Source: DATCVA01 sp036567205
GTDB taxonomy: Bacteria; Pseudomonadota; Gammaproteobacteria; Burkholderiales; Burkholderiaceae_B
Length of the DNA: 6,428 bases
Direction of reading: 5' to 3'
Assembly: GCA_036567205.1 (NCBI GenBank)
Contig: DATCVA010000003.1
Location: forward strand, 1-6,428
Part shown: one piece after another, positions 1 through 5,311 of the stretch
Layout: each line of letters begins with the position of its first letter
Numbering within the stretch: position 1 is the stretch's first letter
The notes under the pieces: generated by a model
What the model was told of the DNA's origin: nothing
The model's input: the letters and a program-made list of their open reading frames with translations, nothing else
Database searches by the model: none
Position numbers and translations under genes: made by a program

Positions 1-140
1 ACGACAGCGACCGGCCAAAACACACCCCTGGAAGCGCTGGGCAAGCGCTACCCCCAACCCGCAACATCAACCCCCGACAGTCACCTGAACCGGACATTTC
101 TACTTGGGAGAAAACCGGACATTTCTACTTTGCCTTGACA
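1..140. mobile_element. Outer end of an insertion sequence, IS21-like (partial)
   Basis: This stretch carries tandem copies of an 18-bp sequence (88-105 and 113-130) and then ends in TTGACA at 135-140. Read from the other strand, the end begins TGTCAAGGCAAAGTAG, giving the 5'-TG...CA-3' boundary and the repeated subterminal transposase sites known for IS21-family elements. The element body would lie left of the window. No reading frame in 1-88 resembled a transposase part I could name; one plus-strand frame stops at 86-88, just before the first repeat, and could be the tail of a transposition gene. Low-complexity C-rich sequence fills 46-80. The terminal repeat array is seen directly. The IS21 assignment is from memory of similar ends, and the exact boundary at 140 is inferred. 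Confidence 0.55.
88..130. repeat. Two tandem copies of an 18-bp IS-end repeat
   Basis: AACCGGACATTTCTACTT occurs at 88-105 and again, identically, at 113-130, a 25-bp period with a 7-bp spacer (GGGAGAA is the core of the intervening sequence). Spaced identical copies next to an element tip are what transposase binding sites look like in IS21-type elements. Confidence 0.85.
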
Positions 141-207
141 GCCCGGAAGGCTTTTTGACGCAAAACGTTTAACATATCGCTATTAAAGACCTCTTTAAAA
201 GTCTCGT

Positions 208-864
208 ATGGATGAAAATGTACTGGCAGCCATGGCGCGCTGGCCCGCGGTACCTGATGTTTATGGCTGGCTCTCGCTGTCAGAGCGAGGTCAATGGCGA
301 CTGCATCCTAACGGCGATGCGTTGTCCGGACACAACCAACCTGGCGAATCGATAACAAGTCCGCAAATATTGCAGTTTATAAATCGCAACTATGCCGGCG
401 ATGACCTTGGGCGGTGGTTTTTTCAGAATGGACCACAACGCGTATTTGTACGGCTTGATGGCGCGCCCTACATATTGCATACAACAAGCGCCGCACCATG
501 CCTCCAAACACATAATGGCCTATCGGTAAACAATATCCATGGCTGGTATCTTGATGATGCGGGCAAGCTTTATGCCCAAACCGAGCATGGCCCGGGTCAG
601 ATTGATGGGCGCGACTTGATGGCGGTGCTCGATGTGCTTTATACGGATCAGAACGAAAACCTGATTACCTTGCTCGAGCGCGACCCGGCTCCTCATAAAA
701 CCTTTATCCGCACAAACGTTAACAAGATCTCATCGTCACGATCGGCGCCCCAGGCAAATTTAGTCTTATTAAAGTGCTGCAACGCTGCAAAAATACCCTG
801 CGCAATGGGTTTTGTCCGGTATCCCTTACAGAATTTTGTTACGCTTGGGAACCCGGTTGAGTAG
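208..864 (+). CDS. Conserved hypothetical protein of Burkholderiales, first gene of the aat-bpt-pyrD cluster
   Basis: A 218-residue soluble protein with no signal peptide or membrane segment. I recognise the N-terminus (M-D-E..VLAAMARWPAVPDVYGWLSL) as typical of a protein found upstream of a Nudix gene in Burkholderiales; I recall some homologues labelled DUF2946, but cannot verify this. The function is unknown. Two stretches share a pattern: YGW followed by L and G-x-W-R-L at residues 19-31, and HGW, then D-D-A-G-K-L-Y at 111-122; each is followed by a hydrophobic helix-like segment (50-60 and 131-145). This suggests an internally duplicated domain. The start at 208 is chosen because it gives the conserved N-terminus; the upstream sequence has no good Shine-Dalgarno motif. 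The stop is 9 bp before the Nudix start, so co-transcription is likely. An insertion-sequence end lies only 67 bp upstream, so the promoter may have been altered. Confidence 0.8.
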   Translation: MDENVLAAMARWPAVPDVYGWLSLSERGQWRLHPNGDALSGHNQPGESITSPQILQFINRNYAGDDLGRWFFQNGPQRVFVRLDGAPYILHTTSAAPCLQTHNGLSVNNIHGWYLDDAGKLYAQTEHGPGQIDGRDLMAVLDVLYTDQNENLITLLERDPAPHKTFIRTNVNKISSSRSAPQANLVLLKCCNAAKIPCAMGFVRYPLQNFVTLGNPVE

Positions 865-873
865 AATCCAGTC

Positions 874-1467
874 ATGACATCACAAGCCCTTCCTTTTTAT
901 TTCCCTGCCCCCCGCGCCCAAAAATTTTGCAGCCAATGCGGCAGTGCCATCACGCGGCGCATTCCCCCCGACGACAATCGCCTTCGCGATGTTTGCGACC
1001 AATGCGGTGCTGTCCATTACCAAAACCCCCGGAATGTGGTGGGCGTATTGCCCATATGGGAAGACAAAATCCTGCTTTGCCGACGTGCTATCGAACCGCG
1101 CTATAACAAGTGGACGCTACCGGCCGGCTTCATGGAGCTGGGCGAAACTACCGCGCAAGGGGCCATGCGCGAAACGCAGGAAGAAGCAGGTGCGCAAATC
1201 GAGCTGGGGCCTCTGTACACAGTTATCGACGTTCCCCACGCGGAACAAGTCCATTTTTTCTATCTGGCCAAGGTGCTTAGCGCAGACCTATTCCCAGGAC
1301 CGGAAAGCCTTGAAGCGGCTTTTTTCAGCCCCGGCGAAATCCCATGGCCCGAATTGGCGTTTCGCACCGTTATCACAACGCTGGAACACTATCTGAATGA
1401 CAAGAAGACCGGCCGCTTCCCGATTCATCATTACGACATTCCCCTACCCCTGCCTGACCCTGCCTAA
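874..1467 (+). CDS. Nudix hydrolase with N-terminal zinc ribbon
   Basis: A 197-residue cytoplasmic hydrolase that should cleave a nucleoside diphosphate linked to another group, using Mg2+ or Mn2+. A zinc ribbon is formed by Cys19-x2-Cys22 and Cys41-x2-Cys44. The complete Nudix box G-x5-E-x7-R-E-x2-E-E-x-G runs from Gly85 to Ala107, with the metal-binding residues in R99-E-T-Q-E-E-A-G106. The zinc ribbon recalls NudC (NADH pyrophosphatase), but the SQPWPFPxS signature that follows the box in NudC is absent, and the protein is shorter, so NADH is not a safe substrate assignment. The ATG at 874 starts 9 bp after the preceding gene, and its stop is 14 bp before aat, which fits an operon. The Nudix fold and chemistry are near certain; the substrate is unknown. 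Confidence 0.92.
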   Translation: MTSQALPFYFPAPRAQKFCSQCGSAITRRIPPDDNRLRDVCDQCGAVHYQNPRNVVGVLPIWEDKILLCRRAIEPRYNKWTLPAGFMELGETTAQGAMRETQEEAGAQIELGPLYTVIDVPHAEQVHFFYLAKVLSADLFPGPESLEAAFFSPGEIPWPELAFRTVITTLEHYLNDKKTGRFPIHHYDIPLPLPDPA

Positions 1468-1481
1468 AAACTGAGGTTCTG

Positions 1482-2273
1482 GTGAATACGCTGGTTTGGC
1501 TTGACGCTTCAACTCCGCTGCCACATCCGTCAACCGCCTCGCGCGACGGCCTGCTCGCCGTTGGCGGCGACTTATCGCCAGCGCGCCTGACCGAGGCCTA
1601 TTCCAAAGGTATTTTCCCCTGGTATAGCCAGGGTGATCCGGTTTTATGGTGGAGCCCCGACCCGCGCATGGTCTTAAGCTGTGCCGACTTCAAGGTATCG
1701 CGCTCATTGCGTAAAAAACTGAGGCAGTTGGCCAGCACCGAGCAAAGTCCCAATGCGCGTATGCAAATCAAACTCAACACTGCTTTGCCTGAAGTCATTA
1801 AGAACTGTGCGGGCCCCAGAACCACCCAAAGCGGAACATGGATCTCGGACGAAATCCAGGCGGCTTATCTCGCCTGGCATCGCGCCGGGCGTGTGCACAG
1901 CATCGAGACATGGATCGACGGAACGCTGGTGGGCGGGCTGTACGGCGTGTGTCTTGGCCGGTTTTTCTTCGGTGAATCGATGTTTGCACGGATGTCCGAC
2001 GCCTCCAAAATTGCGCTTGCATATTTAGTAGCCTTCCTGTCGGCTCAAGGCATCAGGCATATTGATTGCCAGCAGCAAACAGGACACCTGGCCAGCCTGG
2101 GAGCCCGCCCGCTGGACCGGCGCGAGTTTCTTTCTATGGTCGAAGCAGCCACCTGCCTGCCTTCGGCAGCATGGGGCCGCGGACAGCTTCTGCAATCGGG
2201 AGAACTTTTGCCAGAAGGTCAAAAAGCCCGTATCGACCGGCCAAACCAAGGTTTGCCTAAACATGGCCAATAA
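1482..2273 (+). CDS. aat: Leucyl/phenylalanyl-tRNA-protein transferase
   Basis: Transfers leucine or phenylalanine from aminoacyl-tRNA to the N-terminal Lys or Arg of proteins, marking them for ClpS and ClpAP degradation (bacterial N-degron pathway, cytoplasm). At 263 residues it is slightly longer than E. coli Aat. Family motifs are clear: G-I-F-P-W-Y at 43-48, the LWWSPDPR block at 55-62, GGLYGVCLGRFFFGESMF at 151-168 and H-I-D-C-Q at 193-197. Glu165, Asp195 and Gln197 line up with E. coli Glu156, Asp186 and Gln188, the residues implicated in the peptidyl-transfer step. The last 25 or so residues are a Gln/Gly/Pro-rich tail with no recognised motif. The start is GTG at 1482, preceded by CTGAGGT (GAGG at 1473-1476) at a reasonable distance. 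It lies 14 bp after the Nudix gene and 38 bp before bpt, its functional partner. Confidence 0.97.
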   Translation: MNTLVWLDASTPLPHPSTASRDGLLAVGGDLSPARLTEAYSKGIFPWYSQGDPVLWWSPDPRMVLSCADFKVSRSLRKKLRQLASTEQSPNARMQIKLNTALPEVIKNCAGPRTTQSGTWISDEIQAAYLAWHRAGRVHSIETWIDGTLVGGLYGVCLGRFFFGESMFARMSDASKIALAYLVAFLSAQGIRHIDCQQQTGHLASLGARPLDRREFLSMVEAATCLPSAAWGRGQLLQSGELLPEGQKARIDRPNQGLPKHGQ

Positions 2274-2311
2274 CGCCATAATGAGTATGCATCGCACTGT
2301 TGAGTAATATC

Positions 2312-3040
2312 ATGAGCCACCCTGCCGAACCGGACTTTAAAACACTACAGTTTTATTCGACTGCAGCTTACCCATGCAGTTATATCGCCGGGCGTGAAGC
2401 GCGCTCTCAGGTCGCAGCCCCGAGTCATTTCATCAACACCGAGACCTATTCAAAACTTGTCGGACAAGGTTTTCGCCGCAGCGGTCTGTTCACCTATCGC
2501 CCTCATTGCGATAGCTGTCAAGCATGCCTGCCCATACGGATCAATGCAGATCAGTTTCAGCCTAACCGTACCCAGCGCAAGGTTTGGCATCGCCATCAAG
2601 ACTTGCAAACACGCCATGTGCCCTTGCATTTTGAACGGGAACACTTCGAGCTTTACCAACTCTACGTCACCAGCCGCCACCCAGGCGCCGGTATGGATGA
2701 CGATACCCAGGCCCAATACACTCAATTTTTACTGACAAGCCGGGTGGACTCGAGTTTGATCGAATTCCGAGACCCCGGCGGCCAATTGCAAATGGTGGCG
2801 CTTGTTGACGTTCTGGAAACAGGTTTGTCCGCGGTCTATACATTTTTTGATCCCCGGACGGAAGGCAGCCTGGGAACCTACGGCGTGTTATGGCAAATTG
2901 CGCAATGCAGGGCCATGAAACTACCATGGCTGTATTTAGGCTACTGGATCAGGGAAAGCCGTAAAATGAACTATAAAATGCGGTTCAAACCCCACGAAAT
3001 TCTGCTGGATGGCGCCTGGACGGACCCGTCCGCATCGTAA
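2312..3040 (+). CDS. bpt: Aspartate/glutamate leucyltransferase (arginyltransferase family)
   Basis: Moves leucine from leucyl-tRNA to proteins with N-terminal Asp or Glu, making them ClpS/ClpAP substrates; this activity is known for the Bpt family, formerly annotated ate. The protein has 242 residues. The N-terminal ATE domain contains the conserved cysteines Cys22 (Y-P-C-S-Y) and the cluster Cys66, Cys69 and Cys72 (C-D-S-C-Q-A-C-L-P), preceded by the FRRSGLFTYRP block. The C-terminal GNAT-like half ends in the YWIRESRKMNYKMRFKP signature (211-227). I start at ATG 2312 (M-S-H-P, the usual family N-terminus) and not at TTG 2300, which adds four residues. The ribosome site is weak (TTGAG near 2301). 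It follows aat by 38 bp and precedes pyrD by 70 bp. Aat plus Bpt cover basic and acidic secondary degrons. Confidence 0.95.
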   Translation: MSHPAEPDFKTLQFYSTAAYPCSYIAGREARSQVAAPSHFINTETYSKLVGQGFRRSGLFTYRPHCDSCQACLPIRINADQFQPNRTQRKVWHRHQDLQTRHVPLHFEREHFELYQLYVTSRHPGAGMDDDTQAQYTQFLLTSRVDSSLIEFRDPGGQLQMVALVDVLETGLSAVYTFFDPRTEGSLGTYGVLWQIAQCRAMKLPWLYLGYWIRESRKMNYKMRFKPHEILLDGAWTDPSAS

Positions 3041-3110
3041 TTACGATTCCGCCTTAAACTATAGCCTTTGGCATTGCCACAATCCTTTTGCAGCGTTCCG
3101 CTTATTCAGC

Positions 3111-4148
3111 ATGTCATTTTTATTCAACGCATACCCATTAGCGCGTTCAGCCCTGTTTTCGCTGGATGCCGAAAAAGCTCACGAACTAACGCTTTCATCC
3201 CTGCAAAAAACCTACGACTGCCGCGTAACGCGTACGCTGCTCACCAGCAACCCAATGCTGCCGTCAACCCTGATGGGGCTGCACCTTCGTAATCCAGTGG
3301 GCCTGGCGGCCGGATTGGATAAAAATGGCGCTCACATAGACGCGCTGGCGCAACTTGGCTTTGGATTTATCGAGGTAGGCACGGTAACCCCAAAACCGCA
3401 AGACGGCAATCCGAAACCGCGTATGTATCGGCTTCCGCGCGCCAGCGCACTGATCAACCGCCTGGGCTTCAATAACAAAGGCCTGGCCGCTTTTATCGAC
3501 AACGTCCAAAAAAGCCAATGGCATAAAGATGGGGGGATACTCGGTCTGAATATCGGCAAAAATGCCACAACGCCCATCGATAAGGCTGTTGAGGATTATC
3601 TGCTGGGGCTCGAAGGTGTGTACCCGCATGCCGACTACGTCACTGTTAATATTTCATCGCCCAACACACAAAACCTGCGTCAGCTTCAAAGCAGCGACGA
3701 ATTGGTCAAGCTGTTGGCAGCGCTTCAGGAAAAACGTAAAGCACTGGCAGACCAACACGGTCGCAATGTGCCGCTTGTCGTCAAGATTGCTCCGGATTTA
3801 ACAACCGAACAAATTGACGTTATTGCCGACGCCTTGCCCCGCTATGGAATTGACGGGGTCATTGCAACCAACACCACGCTGTCGCGTGACGCTGTACAAG
3901 GGTTGCAACATGCCAATGAAGCTGGCGGGCTATCCGGTCCGCCGGTACATGCTTTGTCGCTAGCGGTGATTGCACGGCTACGCCAGCAATTAGGTCCGTC
4001 ATTTGCGATTATTGGAGTAGGTGGAATTATGTCGGGCAAAGAGGCGCAAGAAAAAATCTCCGCCGGAGCCAACGCGGTTCAGCTATATACCGGCCTGATC
4101 TACCGCGGACCGGCCCTCATCGACGAGTGCATTCGCGCACTTTCATAA
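3111..4148 (+). CDS. pyrD: Dihydroorotate dehydrogenase, class 2 (quinone)
   Basis: Oxidises dihydroorotate to orotate, the fourth step of pyrimidine synthesis, passing electrons via FMN to membrane ubiquinone. From ATG 3111 the protein has 345 residues, normal for class 2. The N-terminal amphipathic helix region (M-S-F-L-F-N-A-Y-P-L-A-R) is the membrane-associating, quinone-tunnel part specific to this class. FMN and substrate motifs follow: GLAAGLDKNG (64-73), EVGTVTPKPQ (88-97), INRLGFNNKG (115-124), LNIGKN (146-151), NISSPNT (180-186), VKIAPD (224-229), TNTT (253-256), GGLSG (272-276) and GVGGI (302-306). Ser183 matches the catalytic Ser175 of E. coli; a serine base marks class 2. An in-frame ATG at 3009 would add 34 residues overlapping bpt without family resemblance, so I reject it. 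No strong Shine-Dalgarno is visible before 3111. The stop codon overlaps the U-tract of the opposing terminator. Confidence 0.97.
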   Translation: MSFLFNAYPLARSALFSLDAEKAHELTLSSLQKTYDCRVTRTLLTSNPMLPSTLMGLHLRNPVGLAAGLDKNGAHIDALAQLGFGFIEVGTVTPKPQDGNPKPRMYRLPRASALINRLGFNNKGLAAFIDNVQKSQWHKDGGILGLNIGKNATTPIDKAVEDYLLGLEGVYPHADYVTVNISSPNTQNLRQLQSSDELVKLLAALQEKRKALADQHGRNVPLVVKIAPDLTTEQIDVIADALPRYGIDGVIATNTTLSRDAVQGLQHANEAGGLSGPPVHALSLAVIARLRQQLGPSFAIIGVGGIMSGKEAQEKISAGANAVQLYTGLIYRGPALIDECIRALS

Positions 4149-4182
4149 AAAAACCCCGACAAGTTCATCTTCGTCGGGGTTT
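4147..4182 (-). terminator. Rho-independent terminator for the phasin transcript
   Basis: A perfect 10-bp stem pairs AAACCCCGAC (4151-4160) with GTCGGGGTTT (4173-4182) around a 12-nt loop. On the minus strand the stem is followed by seven U residues (complement of the A run 4147-4153), whereas on the plus strand only three U follow. It therefore reads best as the phasin terminator, reaching to the pyrD stop codon. It may also work weakly for pyrD. Confidence 0.8.
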
Positions 4183-4198
4183 CATCAAAAGCAAGCGT

Positions 4199-4241
4199 AT
4201 CGGGCTGGCTGGCTAAACATTGTCCAGCCAGCCCGATTTTT
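4199..4241 (+). terminator. Rho-independent terminator for the pyrD operon
   Basis: A perfect 14-bp stem pairs 4199-4212 (ATCGGGCTGGCTGG) with 4224-4237 around an 11-nt loop, and is followed by a T run through 4241 on the plus strand. There is no U-tract on the minus-strand side. It lies 51 bp after the pyrD stop, beyond the first hairpin, and should end the five-gene transcript. Confidence 0.88.
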
Positions 4242-4256
4242 CGCTTATTCCATTTC

Positions 4257-4356
4257 TATATCAAACGTGCACTTTGTCGACTTCGCCTACGCTTGCTTTA
4301 CACAAGCGATGACTACGCTTCGCCTTCGCGTTCACGCTTGATCCAGAGAAACTGAA
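4257..4356. other. Phasin 3' flank with short degenerate repeats
   Basis: The sequence between the pyrD terminator and the phasin stop shows no gene. It contains CTACGCTT twice (4287-4294 and 4313-4320), CTTCGCCT twice nearby, and a 6-bp inverted repeat CGCTTG/CAAGCG (4290-4295 and 4303-4308). It would be transcribed as the 3' untranslated part of the phasin mRNA, about 200 nt long, before the terminator at 4147-4182. Confidence 0.4.
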
Positions 4357-4935
4357 CTAGGCGGTGGCGCGACGTGCACGCGGTGCTGCTTTAGCGGCTT
4401 CTGCTGCTTCCGAAGCGGCTTTGAACGTGGCATTGGTTGCCGCGCTGATATTCGACTCGGCAGCCTCAGTTGCTTGCTTGGCCGCTTTGGAAACGGATTC
4501 GTATGCACTGGTTGCAGTAGCCAAAGACGATTTCATCAATGCAACGGCGCTTTCAGAGCCTGTAGGTGCATTTTTTGAAAACTGGTCAATTGCTTCTGAT
4601 ACCTGCTGCTGTCCCTGGGCAATTTGCTCTTCAGTCAATTTTGACAGATCGGCTTGTACACCGGATACAATGTCATAAACGTGCTTGCTGTATGCTAGGG
4701 CTTTTTCGGCGCCAGGCTGAACCAGGCCAGAGGTAAATGCCAATGCTTCTTGAGCATCTTTGACTTCAATCGCTTCCTGCGATTTTTGGGCAACTTCGTC
4801 CAAAGTGGCTTTCCAAACTTTCAGGTTCAGATCGATCAGTTTCTCGAAACCGCCAAAAAATGTGCCTTGAACAGCCAAAAACTTGTCCAGCGATGCTTTT
4901 TGGTTGGCTAAAACTTCTTGTGGAATTGCGCTCAT
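4357..4935 (-). CDS. phaP: Phasin family protein, PHA granule-associated
   Basis: Coats polyhydroxyalkanoate storage granules in the cytoplasm, controlling their size and number. The protein has 192 residues and is Ala-, Lys-, Glu- and Gln-rich with no signal peptide, as usual for this all-helical family. Recognisable parts are the N-terminal NQKASLDKFL (11-20), the FEKLIDLNLKVWKATL segment (30-45), SGLVQPGAEKALAYSKHVYDI (69-89) and the NAPTGSESAVALMKSS block (122-137), matching the Burkholderiales phasin family (TIGR01841/Phasin_2). The C-terminal 40 residues are an Ala/Glu/Lys helix ending in a basic APRARRATA tail. A good Shine-Dalgarno, AAGGAAA (4940-4946), lies about five bases before ATG. 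Upstream are a strong promoter and two probable PhaR operators. It is transcribed convergently to pyrD. No PHA synthase, thiolase or reductase gene is in the window, so this is a stand-alone phasin locus. Confidence 0.95.
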   Translation of the reverse strand: MSAIPQEVLANQKASLDKFLAVQGTFFGGFEKLIDLNLKVWKATLDEVAQKSQEAIEVKDAQEALAFTSGLVQPGAEKALAYSKHVYDIVSGVQADLSKLTEEQIAQGQQQVSEAIDQFSKNAPTGSESAVALMKSSLATATSAYESVSKAAKQATEAAESNISAATNATFKAASEAAEAAKAAPRARRATA

Positions 4936-4953
4936 GATATTTCCTTGATAAGG

Positions 4954-4996
4954 GATCAGCTGTTTTCTGATCAGGGTGTTTGAATTGTGTTCAAAC
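4954..4996 (-). repeat. Two short hairpins in the phasin mRNA leader
   Basis: Two inverted repeats lie close together: GATCAG-N7-CTGATC (4954-4959 and 4967-4972) and GTTTGAA-N5-TTCAAAC (4978-4984 and 4990-4996). If transcription starts near 5062 they fall in the roughly 127-nt leader, just before the Shine-Dalgarno, which itself lies in a tiny CCTT-ATC-AAGG repeat (4944-4954 region). They could be RNA hairpins or DNA-binding sites; the sequence does not decide. Confidence 0.45.
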
Positions 4997-5047
4997 TAAA
5001 GTGTCAAGAAGGCTAAACCAATCACCTACCATGCGTGAAAACCTTCC

Positions 5048-5063
5048 GTGCTGCATTGCACAA
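5048..5063. promoter_or_regulatory. Probable PhaR operator over the phasin transcription start
   Basis: The core TGC-ATT-GCA (5052-5060) has the TGC-N3-GCA symmetry of published PhaR sites (CTGC-N3-4-GCAG in Paracoccus) and overlaps the predicted start of the phasin transcript. The flanks GTGC and GCAC extend it imperfectly. PhaR is known to repress phasin genes until PHA granules titrate it away. The match is by eye; PhaR itself is not in the window. Confidence 0.55.
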
Positions 5064-5068
5064 TTCAA

Positions 5069-5096
5069 ATTCTACCTGATTTAGCAACACTGTCAA
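5069..5096 (-). promoter_or_regulatory. Sigma-70 promoter of the phasin gene
   Basis: On the minus strand there is a perfect -35 box TTGACA (complement of 5091-5096), a 16-bp spacer, and a -10 box TAGAAT (complement of 5069-5074; five of six consensus bases). The predicted start is near 5062, giving a leader of about 127 nt. Both flanking palindromes sit where a repressor would block this promoter. Confidence 0.75.
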
Positions 5097-5098
5097 TC

Positions 5099-5125
5099 TT
5101 TTTTTGTTGCGACGCAACAAAAAAA
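5099..5125. promoter_or_regulatory. Perfect 13-bp palindrome upstream of the phasin -35, probable second PhaR operator
   Basis: TTTTTTTGTTGCG (5099-5111) and CGCAACAAAAAAA (5113-5125) form a perfect inverted repeat around one base, with a TGC-GAC-GCA core (5108-5116). It abuts the -35 box of the phasin promoter. Its centre is 56 bp from the centre of the other TGC-N3-GCA site. A palindrome with outer A/T runs could also act as a weak terminator in either direction, but its position before a promoter and the shared core favour an operator. Confidence 0.6.
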
Positions 5126-5155
5126 TGCAAAAGATACATAGACTTTAATTTTTCA

Positions 5156-5186
5156 GGGTAAATCACGCTTTGTCCGGGTAAACCAC
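5156..5186 (+). repeat. 20-bp-spaced direct repeat, candidate activator site for the TTT gene
   Basis: GGGTAAATCAC (5156-5166) recurs as GGGTAAACCAC (5176-5186), ten of eleven bases identical and exactly 20 bp apart, so both face the same side of the helix. The second copy ends two bases before the candidate -35 box of the plus-strand promoter, the usual place for an activator such as a response regulator. The regulator is unknown. Confidence 0.4.
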
Positions 5187-5187
5187 A

Positions 5188-5216
5188 GCGACAGCCTAGG
5201 CCTTTTAGCCTAGAAT
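5188..5216 (+). promoter_or_regulatory. Candidate sigma-70 promoter of the TTT binding-protein gene
   Basis: GCGACA (5188-5193) and TAGAAT (5211-5216) are separated by 17 bp and match the consensus at four and five positions. The predicted start near 5223 gives a leader of about 90 nt. An inverted repeat CTAGGC-N6-GCCTAG (5196-5201 and 5208-5213) fills the spacer and runs into the -10 box, where a repressor would occlude RNA polymerase. The weak -35 fits a need for an activator. Confidence 0.45.
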
Positions 5217-5311
5217 TTATCTATTCTTGTGACAGCAATTCAAAAGCTAAACGAAAGCTGTATGACAGGTTTAACTCAACGTTATGTGCTCACAAGGCAA
5301 ATGGAGACAAA

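Noticed and set aside
1..140. CRISPR-like repeats at the left edge
   Set aside because: Only two 18-bp copies with a 7-bp spacer are present; spacers are far too short, and the repeat has the position of an insertion-sequence end.
944..1396. Plus-strand 150-codon frame inside the Nudix gene
   Set aside because: It is a shifted frame of a gene that contains an intact zinc ribbon and Nudix box; its product shows no recognisable family.
874..1467. Naming the Nudix gene nudC
   Set aside because: The zinc ribbon fits, but the SQPWPFPxS motif required for NADH pyrophosphatase is missing after the Nudix box.
2300..2311. TTG start of bpt at 2300
   Set aside because: It adds only four residues before the normal M-S-H-P start at 2312, with no better ribosome site.
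3009..3110. N-terminal extension of PyrD from ATG 3009
   Set aside because: The extra 34 residues overlap the bpt end and do not look like the family; the class 2 N-terminus begins naturally at ATG 3111.
4364..4678. Plus-strand open frame of 104 codons opposite the phasin gene
   Set aside because: It is the antisense of the Ala-rich phasin 3' half; GCx codons read backwards stay open. No ribosome site or family resemblance.
4979..5007. A second minus-strand TTGACA (5002-5007) as the phasin promoter
   Set aside because: At 17-bp spacing the -10 is TTCAAA, only three of six consensus bases, while TTGACA-N16-TAGAAT just upstream is far better and is flanked by the palindromes.
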